Shown in pieces: positions 1 to 8,237 of a stretch of 31,932 bases of DNA. The stretch is from CBDTYW01 sp965364735 (lineage in GTDB: Bacteria > Actinomycetota > Nitriliruptoria > Nitriliruptorales > Nitriliruptoraceae), in assembly GCA_965364735.1 (NCBI GenBank), contig CBDTYW010000010.1, positions 1 through 31,932 of the forward strand, read 5' to 3'. Under the pieces are notes generated by a model. The model was not told the DNA's origin. It saw nothing but the letters and a program-made list of their open reading frames with translations, and did not search any database. Position numbers and translations under genes: made by a program. Positions within the stretch are counted from its first letter, which is position 1, and each line of letters opens with the position of its first letter.

Positions 1-1041
1 GGCAACGCGAAGCAGGCGGCCCACTACTACCGCACCGCGTTCGGCTTCCAGCTCGTCGGCTACGCCGGTCCGGAGACCGGGGTTCGCGACCGCGCGAGCT
101 ACGTCCTCCAGCAGCGCGCCGTCCGCTTCGTGCTGTCCACCGGCCTCACCGAGGACCATGAGATCACCCAGCACGCGGCGCGCCACGGTGACGGAGTGCA
201 CGACGTCGCCTTCACGGTTCCGGACGCGGAGGAAGCGTTCCGGATCGCGATCGAGAAGGGCGCCACGGCTCACCAGGAGCCCACGGTGTTCGAGGATGAG
301 CACGGAAAGGTGACGATCGCCGCGATCAAGGCCTACGGCGAGACCATCCACTCGCTGGTCCAGCGGACCGACTATTCGGGCGTCTACCTGCCCGGCTACG
401 TCGCCACCCCGAAGGACACCCTCAAGGACCCCGTCGGGCTCTCCGGTGTCGACCACGTCGTCTGCAACGTCGGCTGGGGCGAGATGGACACCTGGGCGAA
501 GTTCTACGCCGACATCCTCGGCTTCTCCCAGCTCCGTCACTTCAACGACGAAGACATCTCGACCGACTACACCGCGCTCATGTCGAAGGTCGTGTGGGAC
601 GGCGTCGGTCGGATCAAGCTGCCGATCAACGAGCCTGCCGAGGGCAAGAAGAAGTCACAGATCGAGGAGTACCTCGACTCGTATGGCTGCCCCGGCGTGC
701 AGCACATGGCGATCTCGACCGGTGACATCGTCGGGACCGTGCAGCAGCTCCGCGCCAACGGCGTGACCTTCCTCACGGTGCCGCCGGAGTACTACGTGGA
801 CGCGAAGGCGCGCGTCGGTGGGATCGACGAGTCGTGGGACGACCTCGCCGCGCTCGGCATCCTCGTCGATCGTGATGAGGAGGGCTACCTGCTGCAGATC
901 TTCACCGAGCCCGTCGAGGACCGCCCGACGGTCTTCTTCGAGATCATCCAGCGCCACGGCGCGACGGGCTTCGGCGTCGGCAACTTCAAGGCTCTCTTCG
1001 AGGCCATCGAGCGTGCCCAGGACCTCCGCGGCAACCTCTGA
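1..1041 (+). CDS. hppD: 4-hydroxyphenylpyruvate dioxygenase, 5'-truncated
   Basis: This enzyme converts 4-hydroxyphenylpyruvate to homogentisate in tyrosine catabolism. The frame is open from the first base of the window, so the true start and probably about 30 residues lie to the left; 346 residues remain of a family that usually has about 350-400. The two vicinal-oxygen-chelate halves are visible. The three iron ligands of the C-terminal half are all in place, counting from base 1: His152 in GVDHVV, His235 in VQHMA and Glu314 in FFEIIQRHG. The C-terminus GFGVGNFKALFEAIE is typical of the family. A GC-rich hairpin follows the stop directly. No neighbouring homogentisate-pathway gene is visible. 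The identification is firm; only the N-terminus is missing. Confidence 0.95.
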   Translation, partial: GNAKQAAHYYRTAFGFQLVGYAGPETGVRDRASYVLQQRAVRFVLSTGLTEDHEITQHAARHGDGVHDVAFTVPDAEEAFRIAIEKGATAHQEPTVFEDEHGKVTIAAIKAYGETIHSLVQRTDYSGVYLPGYVATPKDTLKDPVGLSGVDHVVCNVGWGEMDTWAKFYADILGFSQLRHFNDEDISTDYTALMSKVVWDGVGRIKLPINEPAEGKKKSQIEEYLDSYGCPGVQHMAISTGDIVGTVQQLRANGVTFLTVPPEYYVDAKARVGGIDESWDDLAALGILVDRDEEGYLLQIFTEPVEDRPTVFFEIIQRHGATGFGVGNFKALFEAIERAQDLRGNL

Positions 1042-1045
1042 TCGG

Positions 1046-1060
1046 GCGCCGTTGCGGCGC
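1046..1060 (+). terminator. Hairpin after hppD, probable terminator
   Basis: GCGCCG-TTG-CGGCGC forms a perfect 6-bp stem starting 4 bases after the hppD stop codon. There is no T-tract, which is common for actinobacterial terminators. The assignment rests on position and structure. Confidence 0.55.
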
Positions 1061-1218
1061 TGGCTGCACGGAGCGCACGTTCAGCCGCACCCGAGATGGT
1101 GGCCGGAAGGTCGGGCACTACCCTTCGCCATGCCCAGCCCCCGAGCGGCTGTTCCCCGGTACGCCCCCTGCTGCAGACTGCTGAACGGCCTTGGCCGAGC
1201 GGTCGGAAGAGTCACCAC

Positions 1219-1713
1219 ATGACCCGCTCCTGGGACCCGCACGACGTCGCACATCCGGACCGCCAGACCTGGGACGAGTACTTCCTCTCCATCGCACGGA
1301 CGGCCCAGACGCGATCGATCTGCAGTCAGCGCACCGCTGGCGCGGTGATCGTGCGCGAGCGCCACATCGTTTCCACGGGCTACGTCGGGGCGCCCAGCGG
1401 GCACCCGCACTGCGACCCCAACGGCGCCTGCGGTCGTGGTGACTGCGTGGCCGTGGACGCCGAGGCGAACGCCCTGCTGTTCTGCGGCCCCCGTGAGCGC
1501 GCGGGCGCGACCCTGTACTCGACGCGCGTTCCGGACCTTGCCGCGGCGAAGCTGATCGCGAACTCGGGGATCAGCGAGGTCGTGACGGACGGGCCACGCG
1601 TCTCCGACTTCGACCAGGTCCGCGACCTGCTGCTCCGCTCGGCGGTGCGCGTGCGGCGCCTCGAGGCTCCGCGGGTGCTCGACCTCGCCCACGACGGCGT
1701 CGTCGTCGGCTGA
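1219..1713 (+). CDS. dCMP deaminase-like protein lacking the catalytic zinc ligands
   Basis: The 164-residue protein aligns along its whole length with the ComEB/deoxycytidylate deaminase family: GYVGAPSGHPHC, then C-x-x-x-x-DAEANAL, then GATLYSTRVPDLAAAKLI. In active members the second block reads HAE and the third PCxxC; these His and two Cys residues hold the catalytic zinc. Here they are Asp80, Asp106 and Ala109, while the proton-shuttling Glu82 and the upstream cysteines Cys65, Cys71 and Cys76 remain. I therefore expect no zinc-dependent deamination, and infer a structural, nucleotide-sensing or unknown role. The ATG at 1219 was preferred over an in-frame upstream start at 1096 because similarity begins shortly after it and GGAAGAG lies 8 bases upstream. 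The reading frame is otherwise intact, so it does not look like a decaying pseudogene. Confidence 0.75.
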   Translation: MTRSWDPHDVAHPDRQTWDEYFLSIARTAQTRSICSQRTAGAVIVRERHIVSTGYVGAPSGHPHCDPNGACGRGDCVAVDAEANALLFCGPRERAGATLYSTRVPDLAAAKLIANSGISEVVTDGPRVSDFDQVRDLLLRSAVRVRRLEAPRVLDLAHDGVVVG

Positions 1714-1753
1714 GAACGGCCGCCGCTTCGCCGGTCGCAAGCGGCCGACGGTC

Positions 1754-1759
1754 TAGTCT
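1754..1759 (+). promoter_or_regulatory. Candidate -10 element for the crotonase gene
   Basis: TAGTCT fits the actinobacterial TANNNT -10 pattern and lies 34 bases before the ATG at 1794, in the gap between the deaminase-like gene and the crotonase. No convincing -35 box is seen. Confidence 0.35.
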
Positions 1760-1793
1760 CCCGCGGAACCAACCAACGTGGGGACGTCCGCCG

Positions 1794-2522
1794 ATGAGCG
1801 ATGCAACCGGGATGCAGGTCACGACCGAGATCGAGGACGGCATCGCCGTCATCACGATCGACGACGGCGGCCGCAACGCGCTCACCGTCGATCGGCTGAC
1901 GCAGATCACCGAGGCGATCGATGCGTGCGACACGGCCGCAGCGATCGTCCTGACCGGGCGGCCGGGTGCCTTCACCGCGGGTCTCGACCTCAAGGTCCTC
2001 CGGGACGGCACCCGTGAGGACGTCGCGGTCCTCGTCGCGGCGCTCGGACGGCTCGCCATCCGGATCTGGACGGAGCCGCGTCCGGTCATCGTCGCGGCCA
2101 CCGGGCACAGCCTCGCGGCCGGCACGGTGATCGCGCTCGCCGCCGACCACGCCGTCGCAGAACGCGGGAACTACGCCTGGGGCCTCACGGAGACCCAGGT
2201 CGGTCTCGTCCTCCCGCGCTACGTGATCGCGCTCGCACGCGCCAACGTCCGCAACGACCTGCTCGAGGACCTGCTGATCCCGGGCAAACGGCTCACCCCC
2301 GAGGATGCCGTCGTCGCCGGCTTGGCCGACCACGTGGCATCGCCGGACGACGTGCTTCCCCGCGCCCGGGCGAAGGCAGCCGAGCTCGCGGCGTTGCCGT
2401 TGCTCGCGTACGGCGGCACCAAGCTGCGCCTCCGCGGTGCCGTGGCCCGCAAGCTGCTCGACACGCTCGACGCGGACTGCGCGGCAGTGACGGAGAACTT
2501 CACCCCGCCACAGGCCGGCTGA
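1794..2522 (+). CDS. Enoyl-CoA hydratase/isomerase (crotonase) family protein
   Basis: This 242-residue crotonase-fold protein is expected to act on an acyl-CoA thioester. The first oxyanion-hole loop is AFTAGLDLK (residues 59-67) and the second is GHSLAAGTVIALAADH (104-119), where the usual GGG/AGG turn is AAG. Glu133 and Glu158 sit approximately where the two catalytic glutamates of true enoyl-CoA hydratases lie, so hydratase activity is possible, but the substrate cannot be inferred. The length is slightly short for the family (about 255-260). It is transcribed alone: a TANNNT box lies upstream, and a hairpin overlapping its stop codon separates it from the converging ferredoxin gene. Confidence 0.85.
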   Translation: MSDATGMQVTTEIEDGIAVITIDDGGRNALTVDRLTQITEAIDACDTAAAIVLTGRPGAFTAGLDLKVLRDGTREDVAVLVAALGRLAIRIWTEPRPVIVAATGHSLAAGTVIALAADHAVAERGNYAWGLTETQVGLVLPRYVIALARANVRNDLLEDLLIPGKRLTPEDAVVAGLADHVASPDDVLPRARAKAAELAALPLLAYGGTKLRLRGAVARKLLDTLDADCAAVTENFTPPQAG

Positions 2523-2533
2523 CCGAGGTCAGC
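2518..2533. terminator. Bidirectional hairpin spanning both convergent stop codons
   Basis: GCTGACC-GA-GGTCAGC gives a 7-bp inverted repeat. It contains the TGA of the crotonase gene (2520-2522) in one arm and the TGA of the converging ferredoxin gene (2529-2531) in the other, so it could terminate transcription from both sides. Confidence 0.5.
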
Positions 2534-2855
2534 TGACCTCCCAGACGGCCACCTTCGGGTGGTCGAGGCCGGAGGCACCCAGCGGACCGGCACCGCCGGG
2601 GTCGCCGAGCCCAGTGACCTCCGAGGTGAAGTACTCGGCGTTCCACGCCGTGAACTCCGCCCACTCCGGTGGCACGTCGTCGGCGTAGAAGATCGCCTCG
2701 ACGGGGCAAGCCGGCTCGCACGCAGCGCAGTCGATGCACTCGGTCGGGTGGATGTAGAGGCTGCGGTCGCCCTCGTAGATGCAGTCGACCGGGCACTCCT
2801 CGACGCACGCCTTGTCCTTGACGTCGACGCAGGGTTCGGCGATCACGTAGGCCAT
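2529..2855 (-). CDS. fdxA: 7Fe ferredoxin ([3Fe-4S][4Fe-4S]), copy 1
   Basis: This is a 108-residue soluble electron carrier of the FdxA type. By alignment with Azotobacter ferredoxin I, Cys9, Cys17 and Cys50 should hold the [3Fe-4S] cluster, and Cys21, Cys40, Cys43 and Cys46 the [4Fe-4S] cluster; Cys25 is the extra conserved cysteine. The ATG at 2855 is chosen because MAYVIAEPC is the canonical N-terminus and a GGAG stands upstream; longer in-frame extensions are unlikely to be coding. It lies 129 bases downstream of a close paralogue on the same strand, with about 63 of the first 76 residues identical by hand count. The C-terminal tail with DHPKVAVWE is shared in pattern with the paralogue (DHSKVTAWE). 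The redox partner is not evident from the neighbours. Confidence 0.93.
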   Translation of the reverse strand: MAYVIAEPCVDVKDKACVEECPVDCIYEGDRSLYIHPTECIDCAACEPACPVEAIFYADDVPPEWAEFTAWNAEYFTSEVTGLGDPGGAGPLGASGLDHPKVAVWEVS

Positions 2856-2984
2856 GTTCAGGAGCTCCGGTGAGGCGGGGGCGAAGGTGTCGTGTGCGAC
2901 GGGACACAACGATACCGGGGCCGCCCGCAACACCATGCTCGCGCATGACATCGCGGACGACCCCGATCGAGATCGTGGTGAGGA

Positions 2985-3308
2985 TCAGGCCTCCCAGGCC
3001 GTCACCTTGGAGTGGTCCTTGCCAGATGCCCCGACAGCGGCTGCGCCGCCCGGCGATCCGACACCGACCTCGGACTCCTCGAAGTAGTCCGCGTTGATCG
3101 GGGTGAACTCGTTCCACTCCTCGGGGAGGTCGTCCTCGTAGAAGATCGCCTCGACCGGGCACACGGGCTCACAGGCGCCGCAGTCGATGCACTCCTCGGG
3201 GTGGATGTAGAGCATCCGGTCACCCTCGTAGATGCAGTCGACGGGACACTCCTCGACGCAGGCCTTGTCCTTGACGTCGATGCAGGGCTCGGCGATGACG
3301 TAGGTCAC
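2985..3308 (-). CDS. fdxA: 7Fe ferredoxin ([3Fe-4S][4Fe-4S]), copy 2
   Basis: This is a 107-residue paralogue of the neighbouring ferredoxin with all cluster cysteines conserved (Cys9, 17, 21, 40, 43, 46, 50, plus Cys25). The start is a GTG at 3308, supported by the canonical (M)TYVIAEPC N-terminus and a GGGAG about 9 bases upstream. Relative to copy 1, substitutions near the clusters include Ala44 to Gly and Ala49 to Val, and the region around residues 58-71 is more acidic here, so the reduction potential or partner may differ (inference). The gene faces away from ppk1 across a 132-base divergent spacer. Confidence 0.93.
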   Translation of the reverse strand: MTYVIAEPCIDVKDKACVEECPVDCIYEGDRMLYIHPEECIDCGACEPVCPVEAIFYEDDLPEEWNEFTPINADYFEESEVGVGSPGGAAAVGASGKDHSKVTAWEA

Positions 3309-3427
3309 TTCAGGATGCTCCCTCGAGGGGCCGATGTGGGTTCGGCGCGATCCTACGCCACCCACGCCGTGCTGCAACCCCGTTCAACGCGCACCCGGTC
3401 CGCCGGCCGCGCCCGCACCGCGGCCGG

Positions 3428-3433
3428 TATCGT
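3428..3433 (+). promoter_or_regulatory. Candidate -10 box giving a leaderless ppk1 transcript
   Basis: TATCGT matches TANNNT and is followed by exactly 7 bases and then the ATG at 3441. With usual actinobacterial spacing, transcription would begin at or next to the A of the start codon, giving a leaderless mRNA. No Shine-Dalgarno sequence is present, in agreement. Confidence 0.45.
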
Positions 3434-3440
3434 GCCGGAC

Positions 3441-5585
3441 ATGGACATGCTGGATCTGACCCCCCTCACAGCGGAGCCCTCGGCACGGCTGGACGACGCC
3501 TTCGTCGAGAACGAACGGCTGGTCGTCGGCGTCGTTGACGAGCGCCCTGCTGCCCGCGTGCACAGCCGCGAGCTCAGCTGGATCGCCTTCAACGAGCGTG
3601 TTGTCGAGCTGGCAGCCCGCGAGGACCTCCCCCTGCTCGAGCGCGCGAAGTTCCTGGCCATCGGCGCCTCGAACCTCGACGAGTTCTTCCAGGTCCGCGT
3701 CGCCGGGCTCAAGGAGCTGATCCGCAACGACTTCAGCGCCCCGACACCGGACGGCCGCACCCCGACGGAGACCCTTGCGGGAATCCGACACCGCGTACAG
3801 CGGGCCACGGAGCGCGTTGACGAGCTGGCGCACAGCGCCATCCTCCCGGCGCTCTCCGACGCCGGGATCCGGCTGAGCGGCTGGCTGTCGCTGGACTTCG
3901 AGGACCGGGACTGGCTCACCCGCGAGTTCGAGGAGCGGGTCTTCCCGGTGCTGACGCCGCTCGCGGTCGACCCGGCCCACCCGTTCCCCTACATCTCGAA
4001 CCTGTCGATGAACCTCGCGGTCGAGCTCCGCGAGCCCGGGAGCAGCGACCACCGATTCGCCCGGGTCAAGGTCCCGCCGATCCTGCCGCGGTTCGTGGTG
4101 CTGCCGGACGGCGAGCGCTTCGTCCCGCTGGAGCAGGTGATCGCGGCCCACCTCGACCGCCTCTTCCCCGGCATGCGCGTCGTCTCGCACTACCCGTTCC
4201 GCGTCACGCGCAACGCCGACCTCGTCGTCGAGGAGGAGGACGCCGACGATCTGCTCGTCGCCGTGGAGTCCCAGCTGACGAACCGCGGACGCGGTCGGGT
4301 CGTCCGGCTCGAGATCGAGCCGCACATGGCGGAGTCGACGCTCCAGCTGCTCATGCGCGAGCTGCGGATCTCGCGCGACGACGTCGTCGTCACCCGCGGA
4401 CCGCTGGACCTGTCCGGGCTGATGGCGCTCATGTCGCTCGACCGACCGGAGCTGAAGCACCCGACGGCCTCGCACACGACGTCCCCACGGCTGGCCTCGG
4501 GCGACATCTTCGCGGCGATGCGGGAGAGCAACGTGCTCCTGCACCACCCCTACGAGTCGTTTGCGACGTCGGTCCAGGCGTTCATCGAGCAGGCCGCCCG
4601 CGACCCCGACGTGCTCGCCATCAAGCAGACCCTCTACCGAACCTCGGGCCCCGACTCCCCCATCGTCAAGGCGCTCATCCACGCGGCCGACGAGGGCAAG
4701 CAGGTCGTCGCGCTCGTCGAGATCAAGGCCCGCTTCGACGAGGAGGCCAACATCGAGTGGGCTCGCGCGCTGGAGCAGCGCGGCGTCCACGTCGTCTACG
4801 GCGTCGTCGGGTTCAAGACCCACACCAAGATCGCCCTCGTGGTCCGCGAGGAGGGCGGCCGGACCCGCCGCTACTGCCACATCGGCACCGGCAACTACAA
4901 CGACAAGACGGCACGGATCTACGAGGACGTTGGTCTGCTGACCTGCAACCCGGAGATCGGAGCCGATCTCTCGGATCTGTTCAACTTCTTGACCGGCTAC
5001 TCCCGGCAGCGGGCGTTCCGCCGACTCCTCGTGGCCCCCGTGACCCTGAGGGACCGGCTCGTCGAGCTCATCCGCAACGAGGCAGCGCACGGCCGCGACG
5101 GCCGCATCGTCATGAAGATGAACTCGCTCGTGGATGCGCCGATGGTCGAGGAGCTCTACGCGGCGTCGGAAGCGGGCGCCTCGATCGACCTGATCGTGCG
5201 CGGCACGTGCTGCCTGCGCCCCGGGCTCCCCGGGATGTCAGAGAACATCCGTGTCCGCTCGATCATCGGCCGCTACCTCGAGCACTCCCGCATCTACCGG
5301 TTCGGCAACGACGATCGCGGCAAGGCCTACCTGATGGGCTCCGCAGACCTGATGCCGCGCAACCTCGACCGTCGCGTCGAGGCCGTGGTGCCCATCCTCG
5401 CCCCGGAGCTGCAGGACCGTCTCGAGCAGATCCTCCAGGTGAACCTCGCCGACGACGTGCTGGCGTGGCAGCTCAAGCATGACGGCACCTGGACCCGCGT
5501 CCCGCGAGGTCCGGGCGACCCCGTCGAGACCCACGAGACCCTGGAGGCGCTCGCGCTTGCGGCGGTCCGTGCGGCCGAGCGTTGA
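3441..5585 (+). CDS. ppk1: Polyphosphate kinase 1
   Basis: PPK1 reversibly transfers the gamma-phosphate of ATP to growing inorganic polyphosphate. The 714-residue length and order of domains (N, head, two phospholipase-D-like C domains) are typical. The autophosphorylated histidine corresponds to His461 in FKTHTKIAL, followed by the conserved YCHIGTGNYNDKTARIYED block; the second active-site histidine is His615 in YLEHSRIYRFGN. The N-terminal HSRELSWIAFNERV and FLAIGASNLDEFFQVRVAGL are family hallmarks. The open frame extends far upstream, but that part overlaps the ferredoxin gene and lacks similarity, so the ATG at 3441 is used. The stop codon overlaps the TTG start of the MutT1-like gene, indicating translational coupling in a ppk1-mutT1-ppx operon. 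Confidence 0.96.
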   Translation: MDMLDLTPLTAEPSARLDDAFVENERLVVGVVDERPAARVHSRELSWIAFNERVVELAAREDLPLLERAKFLAIGASNLDEFFQVRVAGLKELIRNDFSAPTPDGRTPTETLAGIRHRVQRATERVDELAHSAILPALSDAGIRLSGWLSLDFEDRDWLTREFEERVFPVLTPLAVDPAHPFPYISNLSMNLAVELREPGSSDHRFARVKVPPILPRFVVLPDGERFVPLEQVIAAHLDRLFPGMRVVSHYPFRVTRNADLVVEEEDADDLLVAVESQLTNRGRGRVVRLEIEPHMAESTLQLLMRELRISRDDVVVTRGPLDLSGLMALMSLDRPELKHPTASHTTSPRLASGDIFAAMRESNVLLHHPYESFATSVQAFIEQAARDPDVLAIKQTLYRTSGPDSPIVKALIHAADEGKQVVALVEIKARFDEEANIEWARALEQRGVHVVYGVVGFKTHTKIALVVREEGGRTRRYCHIGTGNYNDKTARIYEDVGLLTCNPEIGADLSDLFNFLTGYSRQRAFRRLLVAPVTLRDRLVELIRNEAAHGRDGRIVMKMNSLVDAPMVEELYAASEAGASIDLIVRGTCCLRPGLPGMSENIRVRSIIGRYLEHSRIYRFGNDDRGKAYLMGSADLMPRNLDRRVEAVVPILAPELQDRLEQILQVNLADDVLAWQLKHDGTWTRVPRGPGDPVETHETLEALALAAVRAAER

Positions 5586-6484
5586 GCAGCCACGAGGTCC
5601 GGGCCGCGGGAGGTGTCGTCATCCGCGACGACCGGACCCCGGCCCAGGTCCTCGTGGTGCATCGACCGGACCACGCTGACTGGTCGCTGCCGAAGGGCAA
5701 GCTCGACCCCCGTGAGAAGTTCCGGGAGGCCGCCGCCCGCGAGGTCCTCGAGGAGACCGGTGTTGACGTCTCGCTGGGACCTGAGCTCGCGTCGGTCGAG
5801 TACACCGACCGCCGAGGGCGGAGCAAGATCGTGCGCTACTGGCTCATGCGGCCGGTCAACGACGAGCCGCTGTCTCGTCCCGCCGACGACGAGGTCGACG
5901 AGGTCCGCTGGGTCACCTTCGGCAAAGCGCTGCGGATGCTCACGTATCCCCACGACCGCGAGCTGGTCGCGGAGGCGGCCCGCTCGCTGCTGACCGCGGC
6001 GGGCCGACGGCCTGTGCTGCTGCTGCGCCACGGTCTGGCCGGCGACAAGTCACGGTGGACGGGCGATGACCGGCTCCGACCGCTGACCAAGACCGGCAGG
6101 CGGCAGGCCACAGCGCTCGTCGCCCAGCTGGCGCCGTTCGGGGTCGCTCGCATCATCACGTCGCCGCTGACGCGGTGCATCGAGACGGTGACGCCGACCG
6201 CCAAGGCGCTCGGTCTCGAGATCGTCCGCGACCCGCGGCTCGAGACCGGCGTCGATCTCGAGATCGTCCGTCAGCTGATCCGTGACGTGAGCGACATCCC
6301 GACGATCCTGTGCAGCCACGGTGAGGTGATCGGTCCCGTCATCCGGTCGCTGGCCAAGGAAGGCGCCGACCTGGACGGCGAGCTCGGGTGGTCGAAGGCC
6401 TCCACCTGGGCGTTGACGACGGACGTCACCGAGAGCGGCGAGACCGTGGTCCGCGGCGGCGGCCACCTGGCTCCGCCCGCATGA
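5582..6484 (+). CDS. mutT1: MutT1-like Nudix hydrolase fused to a histidine phosphatase domain
   Basis: This 300-residue protein has two domains. Residues 5-140 form a Nudix hydrolase with a complete Nudix box (Gly39, Glu45, Arg53, Glu54, Glu57, Glu58, Gly60). Residues 143-290 form a SixA/phosphoglycerate-mutase-type phosphatase with the Arg149-His150-Gly151 motif, Arg198 and His246. Mycobacterial MutT1 has this architecture and degrades 8-oxo-(d)GTP and related nucleotides; its gene is next to ppk1 there as well. The start is a TTG at 5582 that overlaps the ppk1 stop by four bases (TTGA); similarity begins at residue 5, so no later start fits. The stop in turn overlaps the ATG of ppx. Diadenosine polyphosphates are also possible substrates. 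Confidence 0.92.
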   Translation: MSSHEVRAAGGVVIRDDRTPAQVLVVHRPDHADWSLPKGKLDPREKFREAAAREVLEETGVDVSLGPELASVEYTDRRGRSKIVRYWLMRPVNDEPLSRPADDEVDEVRWVTFGKALRMLTYPHDRELVAEAARSLLTAAGRRPVLLLRHGLAGDKSRWTGDDRLRPLTKTGRRQATALVAQLAPFGVARIITSPLTRCIETVTPTAKALGLEIVRDPRLETGVDLEIVRQLIRDVSDIPTILCSHGEVIGPVIRSLAKEGADLDGELGWSKASTWALTTDVTESGETVVRGGGHLAPPA

Positions 6485-8064
6485 GCGAGAACCCGAGCAG
6501 CGCGGCGCCGGCGACTCCGTCCGCGTCGATCACGACGCCGTCGATGCGTCGCGTCGCGGTCCTCGACCTCGGCTCCAACTCCTTCCACGTGCTCGTCGCA
6601 GACGCCGACGGTGACGGCACGGTGATCCCGATCCTGCGCCAGCGGGAGATGCTCCATCTCGGTGAGATCGCGGCCCGGAACGACGGAGCCATCCCACCCG
6701 ACGCGGCAGCCGCGGCGGCGGACACCGTGCGCTACCTCGCGGACCTCGCCCGGGGTGCCGGGACCGACGACATCCACGCCGTCGCCACGGCGGCGCTGCG
6801 CGACGCCAGCAACGGCACCGAGGTGGTGGCGCAGCTGAGCGCGGCGGGCGACGTCGACATCGAGGTGATCGACGGGCTCGACGAGGCAGCACGTGCCTAC
6901 GTCGGCGTGCGCGCCTCGGTGGCGCTTCCGAATCAGCCCGTGCTCGTGCTCGACCTCGGCGGTGGTTCGCTCGAGTTCGCGGTCGGGACCGGCACATCGG
7001 TGGACTGGGCGGCGTCGACGCGGCTCGGCGTCGGTCGCGTCCATGCCGACTGTGTGAAGAACGACCCGCTCTCCGCCAAGGACATCGCCCGGATTCGCCA
7101 ACGGGTCCACGACGAGCTCGACGGCATCGCGGACCAGCTCGACCGCATCGATCGTGCCCGCACGATCATCGTCGGCGGCACGCTCCGCGCCCTCGCGCGG
7201 CTGGCCGCTGCCGACGGCGCGGGCTGGTATCCGCGGTCGCTCAACCAGCTGGCCCTGTCCGGCTCGGAGCTGTCCGCGTGGGCCGATGCGCTCTCCCAGC
7301 TCGACCTCGACGCCCGCGCCAAGCTTCGCGGGATGAAGAAGCGCCGCGCCGATCACGTCCACATCGCCGCCATCATCATCGCCTCGGTCATCGAGCGACT
7401 CGGCGATCACGAGGTCGTGCTCAGCAACTGGGGTCTCCGCGAAGGCACGATCCTCCGAGATCTCCACGTCGGCTCGCTGCCCGACGGCGACGGCATCCGC
7501 GCCGGCGCCATCGATCGACTGCGGCGAACGTTCAGCGGCGACGACGCCCACCCGGACCACGTCGCGCACCTCGCGGGTCGGCTCTTCGACGAGCTGGCCG
7601 ACGTCCATCGACTCGGGACCGGCGAGCGCGATCTCCTGATCCATGCCTCACACCTGCACGCGATCGGGGAGGCCATCGCGCTGCGCCGCCAGCACAAGCA
7701 TGGTGCCTACCTCATCTCGAACGCCGAGCTCCGCGGCTTCGCGCCGAAGGAGATCGCGGCGATCGTGACCTTGGTCCGCCACCACGAGTCCCGGTCGCTG
7801 AACCCCGACTTCGCGGCCTACACGTGGCTCGACGAACACGACCAGGACCGCGTCCGACGACTGCTGCCGCTGCTCCAGCTCGCCAACGCGCTGGACCGGA
7901 CCCGCGACCAGTCGGTCGAGGACGTCCGGGCGTCGATGGGTCTCGACCATGCGGAGCTGCGCCTCGTCGGGAGCGACGCCATGCGGGTCGCCAGGACGGA
8001 GCTCGATCGCCGCGCGGGCCAGTTCCTCACCGTGTACGGCGTGCCGGTGGACATCGTCGGCTGA
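6481..8064 (+). CDS. ppx: Exopolyphosphatase / guanosine pentaphosphatase (Ppx/GppA)
   Basis: The enzyme removes terminal phosphates from polyphosphate or the 5' phosphate from pppGpp. The 527-residue length matches the long form, with an ASKHA ATPase-like core (about residues 22-330) and a C-terminal HD-like helical domain. VAVLDLGSNSFHVLVAD carries the first phosphate loop and LDLGGGSLEFAVG the second; IIVGGTLRAL is also typical. The catalytic glutamate is expected in VIDGLDEAARAYVGV. The C-terminal part retains LLIHASHLHAIGEAI and IVTLVRHHESRS, recalling HD-domain metal sites. The ATG at 6481 overlaps the mutT1 stop (ATGA), so synthesis and breakdown of polyphosphate are encoded in one coupled operon. 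A c-di-GMP riboswitch lies downstream on the other strand, pointing towards this gene's 3' end. Confidence 0.93.
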   Translation: MSENPSSAAPATPSASITTPSMRRVAVLDLGSNSFHVLVADADGDGTVIPILRQREMLHLGEIAARNDGAIPPDAAAAAADTVRYLADLARGAGTDDIHAVATAALRDASNGTEVVAQLSAAGDVDIEVIDGLDEAARAYVGVRASVALPNQPVLVLDLGGGSLEFAVGTGTSVDWAASTRLGVGRVHADCVKNDPLSAKDIARIRQRVHDELDGIADQLDRIDRARTIIVGGTLRALARLAAADGAGWYPRSLNQLALSGSELSAWADALSQLDLDARAKLRGMKKRRADHVHIAAIIIASVIERLGDHEVVLSNWGLREGTILRDLHVGSLPDGDGIRAGAIDRLRRTFSGDDAHPDHVAHLAGRLFDELADVHRLGTGERDLLIHASHLHAIGEAIALRRQHKHGAYLISNAELRGFAPKEIAAIVTLVRHHESRSLNPDFAAYTWLDEHDQDRVRRLLPLLQLANALDRTRDQSVEDVRASMGLDHAELRLVGSDAMRVARTELDRRAGQFLTVYGVPVDIVG

Positions 8065-8097
8065 GGACGGCCCGACACGGTGCTCGCGCACACATCA

Positions 8098-8150
8098 GCC
8101 CGGTCATCATGGATCGCCGTGGTGTGCGACTCCGCGGCGGATGACCGGGC
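8098..8150. terminator. Long inverted repeat downstream of ppx
   Basis: GCCCGGTCATC (8098-8108) is perfectly complementary to GATGACCGGGC (8140-8150). The 31-base interval can itself form a smaller CGCCG/CGGCG stem. It starts 34 bases after the ppx stop and could end ppx transcription. On the minus strand it would mark the 3' end of an RNA starting with the riboswitch. No T-tract is seen. Confidence 0.5.
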
Positions 8151-8237
8151 CAGACGAGAACCGAACCCGATGGGTAGGACAGCGTGGTTCCCGAGATGCG
8201 CCTCACGCGGATCGTGCGTGCTGCGACTCGGAGATCC

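Noticed and set aside
1190..1235. A stretch reading TGGCCGAGCGGTCGG, like the D-arm of a serine or leucine tRNA
   Set aside because: No T-arm sequence (GTTCGA-type), anticodon arm or closing acceptor stem follows; the start codon of the deaminase-like gene lies inside the would-be tRNA.
3012..3440. Upstream extension of the ppk1 frame
   Set aside because: It is antisense to the second ferredoxin gene and lacks similarity to PPK; a leaderless start at 3441 explains the data.
8027..8109. Short minus-strand frame starting MMTGLMCARAPC after the riboswitch, as a possible target gene
   Set aside because: Only about 27 codons, no Shine-Dalgarno, begins inside the inverted repeat and ends antisense to ppx; no protein-like features.
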